Below are positions 26,220 through 34,948 of a stretch of DNA of 47,112 nt, piece after piece. This stretch comes from Flavobacterium sp. (lineage in GTDB: Bacteria; Bacteroidota; Bacteroidia; Flavobacteriales; Flavobacteriaceae). Each line of letters begins with the position of its first letter. The first letter of the stretch is position 1. The stretch is taken from NCBI GenBank assembly GCA_018062725.1, contig JAGORP010000004.1, forward strand, positions 1-47,112. Reading direction: 5' to 3'. The position numbers and the translations under genes were made by a program. The notes under the pieces were generated by a model, which did no database searches, had not been told where the DNA came from, and saw only the letters and a list, made by a program, of their open reading frames with translations.

Positions 26220-27128
26220 ATGAAAGCAAATACAATTTTAGAAACCATAGGGAATACCCCGGTTGTCAGAATCAACAACTTGTACGAAAACAAAAATGTT
26301 TTTTTAAAACTAGAACGAAATAATCCTGGAAACAGTATCAAAGACCGAATTGCACTAGCCATGATTGAAGATGCCGAAGCCAAAGGAATTTTAACACCGG
26401 AAAGTGTGATTATCGAACCAACTTCTGGAAATACTGGAATCGGTCTGGCTTTGGTAGCAGCGGTGAAAGGATACAAAGTGGTTTTGGTAATGCCGGAATC
26501 AATGAGTGTAGAACGTAGAAAATTGATGGAGATTTACGGCGCCGAATTTGACTTAACACCTCGCGAAAAAGGAATGAAAGGAGCGATTGAGCGCGCTAAC
26601 GAATTGGTCAATCAAACACCAAATGCTTGGTCGCCCTCTCAATTTGCCAATCCAGCGAATGTGGAAGTACACCAACGAACAACGGCTCAGGAAATTTTGG
26701 CTGATTTCCCAGAAGGATTGGATTATATCATTACCGGTGTAGGTACAGGCGGACATATCACGGGTGTGGCTTCCGTTGTAAAAGAAAAATTTCCCAATCT
26801 GAAAGTGATAGCGGTAGAACCGGAATTATCACCGGTTTTAAGTGGTGGTGCTCCGTCTCCACACCCAATTCAAGGGATTGGAGCTGGTTTTATACCCGAA
26901 ATTTACCAAGGAAATTTAATCGATGAGGTAATTCAGGTGAGTAAAGACGAAGCTTTTGAGTATGCTAGAGCCGTGGCTAAAAAAGAAGGAATCTTGGTAG
27001 GGATTTCGACAGGAGCCTCATTAGCAGCAGTAGCTAAAAAAGCGGCAACATTACCGGAAGATGCCAGAATTTTAACGTTCAATTATGACACTGGAGAACG
27101 TTACCTTTCGATAGAAGGACTGTTCTAA
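26220..27128 (+). CDS. cysK: Cysteine synthase (O-acetylserine sulfhydrylase)
   Basis: Joins sulfide to O-acetylserine to give cysteine, using PLP. 302 residues. The PLP lysine is K41 in NSIKDR; TSGNTG (68-73) binds substrate; [11 protein letters not shown] binds the cofactor phosphate. [10 protein letters not shown] is the CysK-type segment near the active site. The protein ends LSIEGLF. CysM cannot be strictly excluded, but cysK is the better fit. Confidence 0.94.
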   Translation: MKANTILETIGNTPVVRINNLYENKNVFLKLERNNPGNSIKDRIALAMIEDAEAKGILTPESVIIEPTSGNTGIGLALVAAVKGYKVVLVMPESMSVERRKLMEIYGAEFDLTPREKGMKGAIERANELVNQTPNAWSPSQFANPANVEVHQRTTAQEILADFPEGLDYIITGVGTGGHITGVASVVKEKFPNLKVIAVEPELSPVLSGGAPSPHPIQGIGAGFIPEIYQGNLIDEVIQVSKDEAFEYARAVAKKEGILVGISTGASLAAVAKKAATLPEDARILTFNYDTGERYLSIEGLF

Positions 27129-27233
27129 TCAATAAAACATAACGACATTACCTGACAGGTTTCGAAAACCTGTCAAGTGTAACTCTCAATCGAGTCAAAA
27201 CTGACCCGACAGGGACAACTCATACCTAAAACA
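27129..27233 (+). repeat. Spacer with a 10-bp palindrome before cobA
   Basis: TGACAGGTTT (27153-27162) and AAACCTGTCA (27166-27175) form a perfect stem with a 3-base loop and no T-run. A related ACTGACCCGACAGGG lies just after. Palindromes of this wording are, to my knowledge, common in Flavobacteriaceae spacers. Confidence 0.45.
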
Positions 27234-28055
27234 ATGGAAAGAAGTATAAAAAATATAGGAAAAGTAATCTTAGCGGGGGCAGGTCCGGGTGATCCCGATC
27301 TTATCAGTCTCAAAGCTTTGAAATACCTGCAAAAAGCAGATGTGGTCTTGACCGACCGATTGGTTTCGCCTCAACTTATTGAAAAATATGCTCGTAAAGA
27401 TGCCGAAATAATCTACGTAGGGAAACAGTGTTCTAAAGGAATCTGGACGCCTCAGCAGGATATTAACGAATTGATTGTGCTTTTCGCCCAACAAGGGAAA
27501 TTGGTACTCCGATTAAAAGGCGGCGATGCTACGTTGTTTTCCAATGTTTTGGATGAGTTACAGGTATTGGTTGAAAATAACATTCCGTATGAAATTATTC
27601 CAGGGATTTCGGCTGCTTTTGGGGCTGCTGCCTACACGGGAATTCCTTTAACGGCAAGAGAACATTCAAGAGGGGTGCGTTTTTTGACTTTGTATGATTT
27701 GAATACTGTGGCTCCAAATCAGTGGAACGATTGGGCAACTACCGAAGATACGTTGGTTTTTTATATGAGCGGTCAAAGGTTGAATACGTTGAGTCAACAA
27801 CTGCTTCATCATGGAATTGATTTGCAAAAGAGCATTGCAGTGGTACAACAAGCAACGACTCCTGATCAAAAAACAAGAGTATTTTCTTTTGAAGAAATTC
27901 AAAACGCAGCATTACCTGAATTTGAATACGTACCCACACTGCTGATTATCGGAAAAGTAGTCAATCTACACCATCAGTTTCAGTGGTTTACAGAAAAAAA
28001 TACAACAGAATCTTACTTCGATAATCATAAAACAATATATCAAAATGCTATCTGA
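27234..28055 (+). CDS. cobA: Uroporphyrinogen-III C-methyltransferase
   Basis: Methylates uroporphyrinogen III twice with SAM to precorrin-2, the first step to siroheme. 273 residues, a single SUMT domain: VILAGAGPGDPDLISLKAL (11-29) with the SAM-binding loop, DRLVSP, VGKQ, RLKGGDATLF and PGISAAFGAAAYTGIPLTAR. It sits between cysK and the sulfite reductase genes, whose beta subunit needs siroheme; the next enzyme of the route is the fusion protein at 32140. Overlaps cysJ by 11 bases. Confidence 0.95.
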   Translation: MERSIKNIGKVILAGAGPGDPDLISLKALKYLQKADVVLTDRLVSPQLIEKYARKDAEIIYVGKQCSKGIWTPQQDINELIVLFAQQGKLVLRLKGGDATLFSNVLDELQVLVENNIPYEIIPGISAAFGAAAYTGIPLTAREHSRGVRFLTLYDLNTVAPNQWNDWATTEDTLVFYMSGQRLNTLSQQLLHHGIDLQKSIAVVQQATTPDQKTRVFSFEEIQNAALPEFEYVPTLLIIGKVVNLHHQFQWFTEKNTTESYFDNHKTIYQNAI

Positions 28056-29709
28056 AACAAAACATAATTTATTGGAACAATTGGTGCAAAACGCCACCAA
28101 TGAAGAACTTATCTACACCAAAGGATATTTGGCAGGATATTTAGCCGGGAATTTCGGAATCAAAACGAATGTGCCTGCCATTCAAAATAATGTCCCCGCA
28201 GTAGCAGTAAAACCGTTAATTGTGTATGGTACGGAAACAGGAAATTCTAAAAAAGTAGCATCACAAATTCAGGCGACTTTCAAGAAAAATAAAATTCAGG
28301 CAAAAAGTGTCGATGTCGCACAATTCGATTTGGCTAAACTGCAAAAAGAAACGCTGGTTTTATTTGTTGTAAGCACGCAAGGCGAAGGCGAATTTCCGCA
28401 AAATGCCGTCGGTTTTTACGAGGCGTTAAAAGCATTTGAGGGGAATTTAGATAAAATATCGTTTGCCGTTTTTGGCTTAGGCGATTCCTCTTATCCATTG
28501 TTCTGTAATGCGGGAGTGTTGTTAGATGAAGTTTTAGCCGATAAGGGCGCAAAACGTTTGTTGCCGTTGGTGAAAGCCGATGTAGATTATGCGAGTTTAA
28601 TTTCGATATGGGAAAGTGACTTGCAAAATACTTTTAGTACTTCAGGTACAACTGTTTCTTCTGAAGCAAAAAAGACTGTGGCAAGTACTTCGCACAAGCA
28701 AAATTTTACAGGACAAATCAGTCATAAAATCGTCTTGAATGACAGAGGTTCCAACAAAGAAACCTACCATATCGAAATTACGCCAAACGAAGAAGTAATA
28801 TATGAACCGGGAGATGCTTTAGGGTTGATTCCGAAAAATAACGAAAGCGAATTGACAACAATAGCGGCTCATTTTGGTCAAACTGATTTTTCAGAATTGA
28901 AAGATAAAAATGTTCGCGGATTGTCTAAAAAATCATTAGAATCTTTAGAAGAAGTATTCGAAATTGAAATCAAAGAAGAAAAAGCCGATTTGGTGGATGT
29001 GATTCAAAAATACCACCCTAAAAAAGGTACTTTTAATGAAGTTGTAGCTTTATTACATCCCATCGCACCAAGGTTGTATTCTATTTCATCTGCTTCAGAA
29101 GCACACGACGGACAAGTGCATCTCACGGTAAATTTGAATGAATTTAAAGTAGGTGAAGCCGTAAAAACCGGTTTGACTTCTCAGTTTTTGGCGGATTATC
29201 CTTTGGATGCCGATTATGATTTCTATATCCACAAAAACAACAATTTCCGATTGCCTTCTGATGAAACGGATATAATTCTGATTGGTCCCGGAACCGGTAT
29301 TGCACCTTTTAGAAGTTTCTTGGCGCAGCGCGACACAGCAGGTGCCGAAGGTAAAAATTGGTTGTTTTTTGGTGAACAGCATTTTGCTTTAGATTTTTAC
29401 TACCAAACCGAAATTCAGGAATGGCTTTCAACAGGTGTGTTAACCAAATTGAGTACGGCTTTTTCAAGAGATCAGGAGCGTAAAATTTATGTTCAGGACC
29501 GCATCAAAGAAAACGCCACCGAGTTTAATGCATGGCTGGAAAACGGCGCAAGTATTTACATCTGCGGTCAAAAAGATCCAATGAGCAAAGATGTTGAAAA
29601 TACAATTGTTGAAGTCATTGCTCAACAACGAAATATTTCAACAGCCCAAGCAAAAGAAGTTTTAGAAGCACTCGAAAATCAAGGAAAGTATCAGAAGGAT
29701 GTATATTAA
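28045..29709 (+). CDS. cysJ: Sulfite reductase flavoprotein (CysJ-like, diflavin reductase)
   Basis: Passes electrons from NADPH via FAD and FMN to the sulfite reductase hemoprotein. 554 residues. The flavodoxin domain starts at VYGTETGNSKKVA (60-72). The FAD motif RLYSIS begins at 343, the NADPH-binding GPGTGIAPFR at 414, and YICGQKDPMSKDVENTI lies near the end. It has a short N-terminal helical segment and ends with KYQKDVY, as CysJ proteins do. Confidence 0.93.
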   Translation: MLSETKHNLLEQLVQNATNEELIYTKGYLAGYLAGNFGIKTNVPAIQNNVPAVAVKPLIVYGTETGNSKKVASQIQATFKKNKIQAKSVDVAQFDLAKLQKETLVLFVVSTQGEGEFPQNAVGFYEALKAFEGNLDKISFAVFGLGDSSYPLFCNAGVLLDEVLADKGAKRLLPLVKADVDYASLISIWESDLQNTFSTSGTTVSSEAKKTVASTSHKQNFTGQISHKIVLNDRGSNKETYHIEITPNEEVIYEPGDALGLIPKNNESELTTIAAHFGQTDFSELKDKNVRGLSKKSLESLEEVFEIEIKEEKADLVDVIQKYHPKKGTFNEVVALLHPIAPRLYSISSASEAHDGQVHLTVNLNEFKVGEAVKTGLTSQFLADYPLDADYDFYIHKNNNFRLPSDETDIILIGPGTGIAPFRSFLAQRDTAGAEGKNWLFFGEQHFALDFYYQTEIQEWLSTGVLTKLSTAFSRDQERKIYVQDRIKENATEFNAWLENGASIYICGQKDPMSKDVENTIVEVIAQQRNISTAQAKEVLEALENQGKYQKDVY

Positions 29710-29756
29710 TAATTAAGCTAATAGCTAAATGCTAATAGCTGAAAGCTAAAAATAAA
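29710..29756 (+). repeat. GCTAATAGCT-type spacer repeat
   Basis: AGCTAATAGCTAAATGCTAATAGCTGAAAGCT fills the 47-base spacer as imperfect tandem words of about 8 bases. Confidence 0.5.
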
Positions 29757-31400
29757 ATGAGCGAAAAATTATCAGCAGTAGAATATATCAAGACCAAAAG
29801 TGATGGTCTTAGAGGGACTTTAAAGGAAAGTATCGATGTAGATAACCACACCGGAAATGTACGTCCGGATGATGAAACGTTGGTGAAGTTCCACGGAATG
29901 TACGTGCAAGACGACCGTGATCGTCGCGCCGAAAGAGCGGCAAAAAAATTAGACAAACTGTATTCGTTTATGATTCGTTTGCGAATTCCAGGTGGCGTAA
30001 TTAATGCTGATCAATGGTTGGCCACACACGAAATTTCAGAACAATACGGAACAGGAACGTTAAAAATCACAACCCGACAAACGGTGCAATTACACGGCTT
30101 GTTGAAACATCAATTGCGACCAACAATTCAGGCTTTCAATACCGCTAAACTGGATTCGATTGCGGCGTGTGGGGACGTGAATCGGAATGTGATTGTGAGT
30201 TCGCATCCTCAAATTTCGCCTATTCATCAGCAGATTTATGAATATGCCGATAAAATTTCAACCTTGCTTTTGCCTAAAACGCAATCGTATTATGAAGTGT
30301 TTATTGATGGAGAAAAGATTTACGAACGTTCTTCCGAAGCTGATCCGTTGTATGAAGATCGATATCTGCCAAGGAAATTCAAAATCGGTATCGCGATTCC
30401 GCCAAGTAATGATGTGGATGTGTTTACCAATGATATCGGACTGATTGCGATTCTTGAAAATGATGAGCTTAAAGGATTCAATATTGCTATTGGCGGCGGA
30501 TTGGCAACGACTCACGGTAACCCAAATACGTATTCGCGATTGGGAAGTATCATCGGATTTACCGATACGGAAGAAAAAACATTAAAAGCAGTATATGAAA
30601 TTTTAACAGTGCAACGTGACTTTGGAAATCGTGTCGACAGAAAATTATCACGTTTGAAATATACAGTCGATAAATTAACGGTAGAAGGTTTCAAAAAAGA
30701 GTTGGAAAACCGAATCGGATTCGAACTGGAGCCAGAAAGACCTTACAAGTTCACCGAAAGAAGCGACCGTTTTGGTTGGGAGCAAAACCATCAAGGAAAA
30801 TGGTTTTATACTTTGTTTGTCGAACACGGAGTGGTACAGCCGCAGCAGAAACAGTTTTTGTACGAATTGGCGCTATTGAATATCAGTAATTTCATATTCT
30901 CAGGAAATCAAAACCTGATTTTGGGAGAAATTAAGGAAAGCGATAAGGCAAAAGTGGAAACTTTATTGAAGGAACATAATATCGAAAAACAAGTGAGCGC
31001 ATTGCGTCAAAATTCGATGGCGTGTGTGGCCTTGCCGACTTGTCCGTTAGCCTTGGCAGAAGCACAACGTTATTTGCCAGAATTGGTGACGAAAATAGAG
31101 CCATTGTTGGAAAAATACAGTTTAACAAACGATGAAATTACCATTCGTATGACGGGCTGTCCAAATGGATGTGGCCGTCCGTATGTGGCCGAATTAGGTT
31201 TTGTAGGTACCGGTCCCGAACAATATAATTTCATGTTGGGTGGTGATCGTTTCGGAGAAAGACTGAATAAAATCTACAAGGAAAAACAAACAGAATCCCA
31301 GATTTTAGAAGAAATAGATGTTTTATTAGGAAGATATGTCAACGAAAAGTTCGAAAAAGAAACATTTGGTGACTACGCTTACCGCGCAATTTTACAGTAA
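29757..31400 (+). CDS. cysI: Sulfite reductase hemoprotein (nitrite/sulfite reductase family)
   Basis: Reduces sulfite to sulfide by six electrons on a coupled siroheme and 4Fe-4S centre. 547 residues with two ferredoxin-like/hemoprotein repeats. Cluster cysteines are C423 and C429 (CVALPTC) and C468 and C472 (TGCPNGCGRP). TLKITTRQTVQLHG (101-114) is the siroheme/substrate region. Neighbouring cysJ and siroheme genes favour sulfite over nitrite as substrate. The stop shares one base with the next ATG. Confidence 0.94.
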   Translation: MSEKLSAVEYIKTKSDGLRGTLKESIDVDNHTGNVRPDDETLVKFHGMYVQDDRDRRAERAAKKLDKLYSFMIRLRIPGGVINADQWLATHEISEQYGTGTLKITTRQTVQLHGLLKHQLRPTIQAFNTAKLDSIAACGDVNRNVIVSSHPQISPIHQQIYEYADKISTLLLPKTQSYYEVFIDGEKIYERSSEADPLYEDRYLPRKFKIGIAIPPSNDVDVFTNDIGLIAILENDELKGFNIAIGGGLATTHGNPNTYSRLGSIIGFTDTEEKTLKAVYEILTVQRDFGNRVDRKLSRLKYTVDKLTVEGFKKELENRIGFELEPERPYKFTERSDRFGWEQNHQGKWFYTLFVEHGVVQPQQKQFLYELALLNISNFIFSGNQNLILGEIKESDKAKVETLLKEHNIEKQVSALRQNSMACVALPTCPLALAEAQRYLPELVTKIEPLLEKYSLTNDEITIRMTGCPNGCGRPYVAELGFVGTGPEQYNFMLGGDRFGERLNKIYKEKQTESQILEEIDVLLGRYVNEKFEKETFGDYAYRAILQ

Positions 31401-32147
31401 TGAGAAGAATTGTTTTAGTGGCTTTTTTCTTGTTTCCAAAATTTCTTTCGGCACAAAAAAAAAGTAGAACATCAGCAGTTGATTTGGTACGGCTATTACA
31501 ACATAGTAAAATTTAATGAAAATTGGTCGTTGTTAAGCGAAATTCAAGAGCGTCAGTTTTACAATCCAACGGCCCAACACCAGTTGGTTTTTCGATCGAA
31601 TTTGGAACGAAAATTAGCAGCAAATTGGAGTGCTTCGGGCGGATTGACGCTGTTTTTGCAAAATCCAAATAATCCTGAATCAGAAAACAATCTAACAGTT
31701 CCCGAATTGCGCCCCGATATCGGATTCAATAGTAAACAGAAGCTAGATTTTTTAACGATAACGCATCGCTATAAAGCGGAGGCCCGATTTTTTCATGATG
31801 TGGAAAATAATCAGTTATCAGGCGGTTTTCGGTTTTCAAATTTCCGATTGAGATACCAGTTAGGGTTTGATTTTCCACTTTGGAAAAAAGAAGAAAAAGA
31901 AAAGTTGAGTCTTAAACTGAAAGATGAAATAATGTTTAATATCGGAAAAAAAGTGGTTAAAAACAATTTCGATCAAAACAGAATCTATCTCGGGTTGCAT
32001 TATAAATTAAATGATTCCTATGCAGTAGAAATGGGTTATATGAACTGGTTTCAACAACAAAAGACAGGTGTTGATTTTTACAATAGAGATATTTTACGAT
32101 TCTCACTATTTCACACCATCGATTTAAAAAAGAAAAACAATGACTAA
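31400..32147 (+). CDS. DUF2490 family outer-membrane protein, apparent frameshift at an A9 run
   Basis: ATG 31400 overlaps the cysI stop and opens a signal peptide (MRRIVLVAFFLFPKFLSAQ), but this frame closes soon after 31500. A second frame, shifted by one base, then encodes a normal DUF2490 body (VEHQQLIWYGYYNIVKFNENW to the end at 32147). The switch point is a run of nine A at 31455-31463; eight A would give one continuous protein of about 248 residues. A sequencing error, a real mutation or slippage on the A-run would each explain it. DUF2490 proteins are predicted small barrels of unknown function. Overlaps the next gene by 8 bases. If the signal peptide is ignored, translation from ATG 31479 would give a cytoplasmic fragment. 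Confidence 0.75.
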
Positions 32148-33594
32148 TACACTTTTCCCAGTTTTTTTAAAAACAGAAACGGCTCATTTTTTAATTGTAG
32201 GCGGAGGCAATGTGGGTTTGGAAAAAACCGAAACCTTATTACGACAAAATCCTACTATTCGAATTACGTTGGTGGCGACCTATTTTCATCCGAAAGTGAT
32301 TGAAATTGGTGCTCAAAACAATAATGTAGTGCTTTTGGAAAGACCGTTCGAGAGCACAGATGTTTTAGAAAAGGATTTTGTCATTATCGCAACCGATGTA
32401 CCTATTCTAAATGCTAGAATCAGGGAATTGGCCAAAGCCGAAGGAATCAAAGTCAACGCTGCCGATCAGCCTGATTTATGTGATTTTTACTTAGGGTCAA
32501 TTGTGAATAAAGGCAGCTTGAAAATTGCCATATCAACCAATGGGAAATCGCCGGTTTTAGCCAAAAGAATGCGGGAATATTTTACCGATGTCATCCCGGA
32601 TGGAATTGATAAAAGTATTGATCAGTTAAATCAGTACAGAAGGGAACATAAAGGTGATTTTGGTCAAAAATTAGCTGATTTAAACAAAGCAACAGCAAGT
32701 CTTTCTTCTAAAAAAAGAGAAAAAACAGCCGCTAAAAAATACCAGAAATTGGTCTTTGAAATTACGCTTTTGTTCATGGTTTTCTTTATCGGTTTTGGAC
32801 TTTCTAAGTTTATTACCTTTGATGAAGCGAGTTCTTATTTTCAGCAAATTCCTAGTGTTTTCTTCGGAATGCTTTTGGTTGGTTTTTTTGCGCAATTAGT
32901 TGATGGCGCTTTAGGTTTGGGCTATGGAGTGACGTGTTCTACGAGCATGATGTTACTCGGAATCAAATTGCCGGCCATCAGTGGAAGTATTCACACTGCC
33001 GAAATGTTTTCCAGCGGAATCAGCGGTTTTTCGCATTATAAATTCGGAAATGTCAACAAGAAGTTGTTTTTCTGGATTGCCATTCCAGGTGTCGTTGGTG
33101 CGGTGGCAGGGGCTTTATTGCTGATTTATCTCGGTAATAAATTCGAAGCCATTACCTATGGAATCTTGGCAAGTTATACCTTATTGATTGGAATACGTTT
33201 GGTTATTTTGGCTTTCAGAAAGAAAATCGAAAAGAAAAAACTGAAAAACACTGGCTTTCTTGGTTTCTCAGGAGGTTTTTTCGATGCTTTCGGCGGTGGC
33301 GGTTGGGGACCTATTGTGACGTCAACGTTACTATCCAAAGGAAGAAAATCCAACTATGTGATTGGGACGGTAAGTTTAGCCGAATTTTTTGTCACACTCG
33401 CGGCATCTGTTACTTTTTTTACCGCCTTGGGAATAAGTCATTGGTATATTATTTTAGGATTGATTTTGGGAGGTGCTGCCGCTGCACCTATCGGAGCAAG
33501 ATTGTCAGGCAAGTTGCCTCAAAAAACAGCCTTACTTTTAGTGGCTTTCTTGGTAATTGTCTTCAGTATAAGAATGTTGCTAAAAATATTTTAA
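32140..33594 (+). CDS. Fusion of siroheme-synthase (precorrin-2 dehydrogenase) domain and TSUP/TauE-SafE membrane transporter
   Basis: 484 residues in two parts. Residues 1-200 are a CysG N-terminal-like domain: FLIVGGGNVGLEK (17-29) binds NAD, Asp109 in NAADQPDLCDF matches the catalytic Asp of CysG/Met8p, and ISTNGKSPVLAKRMRE (131-146) completes the active site. This part should oxidise precorrin-2 and perhaps insert iron. After a Lys-rich linker (190-203), about 204-484 form some eight membrane helices of the TSUP family (DGALGLGYGV, GGFFDAFGGGGWGPI), which move sulfite, sulfonates or sulfur anions. Siroheme formation and sulfur transport are joined in one chain, last in the cys operon. Transport substrate and direction are inferred only from context. 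Confidence 0.92.
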   Translation: MTNTLFPVFLKTETAHFLIVGGGNVGLEKTETLLRQNPTIRITLVATYFHPKVIEIGAQNNNVVLLERPFESTDVLEKDFVIIATDVPILNARIRELAKAEGIKVNAADQPDLCDFYLGSIVNKGSLKIAISTNGKSPVLAKRMREYFTDVIPDGIDKSIDQLNQYRREHKGDFGQKLADLNKATASLSSKKREKTAAKKYQKLVFEITLLFMVFFIGFGLSKFITFDEASSYFQQIPSVFFGMLLVGFFAQLVDGALGLGYGVTCSTSMMLLGIKLPAISGSIHTAEMFSSGISGFSHYKFGNVNKKLFFWIAIPGVVGAVAGALLLIYLGNKFEAITYGILASYTLLIGIRLVILAFRKKIEKKKLKNTGFLGFSGGFFDAFGGGGWGPIVTSTLLSKGRKSNYVIGTVSLAEFFVTLAASVTFFTALGISHWYIILGLILGGAAAAPIGARLSGKLPQKTALLLVAFLVIVFSIRMLLKIF

Positions 33595-33684
33595 CGTGAA
33601 AAGGACCGATGTTAGAATTATTTCAATTTGAAATAAATTTAAATAGACAAATAAACTAATATAAATAAAATAACAAGCAAAATT
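33595..33684. other. AT-rich spacer after the cys operon
   Basis: About 90 bases with no gene and no clear terminator stem, ending at the boxed promoter of the second Met leader. Confidence 0.4.
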
Positions 33685-33735
33685 TAGAAAAATAATCTAC
33701 AATATTTTTTTAATTAGAAAAACATTCTACATTTG
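33685..33735 (+). promoter_or_regulatory. Second Met-leader promoter with paired 15-bp boxes
   Basis: Box 1 TAGAAAAATAATCTA (33685-33699) and box 2 TAGAAAAACATTCTA (33715-33729), both perfect TAGA-N7-TCTA, have starts 30 bases apart. Box 2 runs into TACATTTG (33728-33735). No good -33 TTG. Confidence 0.8.
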
Positions 33736-33752
33736 CCCTGTAAATAAATGAC

Positions 33753-33821
33753 ATGAGAACAATGTTTTGCAATATGACAATGATGATGTGGCTGTATGCC
33801 GCAGAGGATGCTATTGCCTAA
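33753..33821 (+). CDS. Second methionine-rich leader peptide of a transcription attenuator
   Basis: A 22-codon ORF with Met codons in TMFCNMTMMMW, then LYAAEDAIA and stop. It has the MW..[SA]AED.I ending of the leaders at 18955 and 21925. GCAGAGG (33801-33807) can pair with CCTCTGT (33847-33853), the 5' arm of the following terminator. The genes that follow are metX and the aspartokinase/homoserine dehydrogenase, so methionine shortage would raise synthesis of acetylhomoserine. One Cys codon is also present. Confidence 0.85.
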   Translation: MRTMFCNMTMMMWLYAAEDAIA

Positions 33822-33844
33822 TTTTAAGTATAAAATTTCAATAC

Positions 33845-33872
33845 AACCTCTGTTACTAACAGGGGTTTTTTT
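33845..33872 (+). terminator. Attenuator terminator of the second Met leader
   Basis: AACCTCTGTT (33845-33854) and AACAGGGGTT (33858-33867) pair over 10 bp with one U-G, followed by T residues. Confidence 0.88.
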
Positions 33873-33915
33873 ATAGCCATAATAGTAGATTTTAAAAATT
33901 TGTTTTTTGTTTGTT

Positions 33916-33953
33916 AAGACTGTCTTTGGCATTAGTTTCAAAGGCAGTCTTTT
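33916..33953 (+). terminator. Second terminator-like hairpin directly before metX
   Basis: AAGACTGTCTTTG (33916-33928) and CAAAGGCAGTCTT (33939-33951) form 13 bp with one G-U and a 10-base loop, ending in TTTT eight bases before the metX ATG. It resembles in size and place the second hairpin before cysH, but no ATG-initiated leader ORF lies between the two hairpins here. Confidence 0.7.
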
Positions 33954-33961
33954 AAAAGAGT

Positions 33962-34948
33962 ATGGAAGATTTGTGTAACATAGTCCAAAATGATGCCCTT
34001 CAGTCGGTAACCGTGAATGATGGTGTTGAGCTGACCTATCAGGTGTTTGGTCAACCCATTGCAACGGCTCCTGTGGTTTTGGTGAATCATGCGCTGACAG
34101 GAAACTCCAAAGTGGCTGGTGAAAAAGGCTGGTGGAAAAGTCTGATTGGCGAAAATGAAGTAATAGATACCGAAAAATTTACCATCATCTGTTTTAATAT
34201 ACCCGGAAACGGTTTTGACGGGATTCAGGAAAATCTGATTGAAAATTATAAAGAGTACACAACAAAAGATATTGCCATTCTTTTTTGGGAAGGGTTAAAA
34301 CAAATAGGAGTTGAAGAACTCTTTGCAGTCATTGGTGGAAGTTTAGGTGGTGGAATCGCCTGGGAAATGGGCTTTTTAAAACCGAAAGCAATTCAACATA
34401 TTATTCCTATTGCGACCAATTACAAAGCGACCGATTGGCTCATTGGAAATGTTTTAGTGCAAGATCAAATTCTGAATAATTCAAGACAGCCCATACACGA
34501 CGCTCGTTTGCACGCCATGTTGTTATACAGAACGCCACAATCTTTACAAGTGAAATTCAATACCGAAAAAAATGATGAGGTATTTCAGGTTGAATCCTGG
34601 TTGTTGCATCACGGAACTCAATTGGAAAATAGGTTTTCGTTAGCGGCTTACAAGCTGATGAATCATTTATTAAAAACGATTGGTGAAGCTATTTCGGAAG
34701 AAAATTTGATCGAATTTGCCAAAGAAACAACAGCTGAAATCCATCAAATAGCCATCACAACCGATTATTTTTTTACGCCAGATGAAAATCGAAAAACGCA
34801 TCAAAAACTAAAAGAAATCAATACTAAAATAAAATATTCAGAAATCGATTCCATTCACGGCCACGATGCTTTTTTAATCGAATACGAACAATTGAATACA
34901 CTACTAAAACCCATATTTAAAAACACAACACAAACGATAGAAGTATGA
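33962..34948 (+). CDS. metX: Homoserine O-acetyltransferase (MetX family)
   Basis: Acetylates homoserine to O-acetylhomoserine, the activated precursor of methionine. 328 residues, alpha/beta-hydrolase fold. NHALTGNS (42-49) forms the oxyanion side, Ser127 in GGSLGGGIAWEMG is the nucleophile, Asp268 in TTDYFF and His301 in GHDAF complete the triad. Slightly shorter than the usual 350-380 residues. Overlaps the next gene by 4 bases (ATGA). Strict substrate (acetyl or succinyl donor) not proven by sequence. Confidence 0.92.
   Translation: MEDLCNIVQNDALQSVTVNDGVELTYQVFGQPIATAPVVLVNHALTGNSKVAGEKGWWKSLIGENEVIDTEKFTIICFNIPGNGFDGIQENLIENYKEYTTKDIAILFWEGLKQIGVEELFAVIGGSLGGGIAWEMGFLKPKAIQHIIPIATNYKATDWLIGNVLVQDQILNNSRQPIHDARLHAMLLYRTPQSLQVKFNTEKNDEVFQVESWLLHHGTQLENRFSLAAYKLMNHLLKTIGEAISEENLIEFAKETTAEIHQIAITTDYFFTPDENRKTHQKLKEINTKIKYSEIDSIHGHDAFLIEYEQLNTLLKPIFKNTTQTIEV

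Noticed and set aside
33714..34064. Minus-strand open frame across the second Met leader and metX start
   Set aside because: Antisense to the leader, terminator and metX, with low-complexity residues and no recognisable domain.
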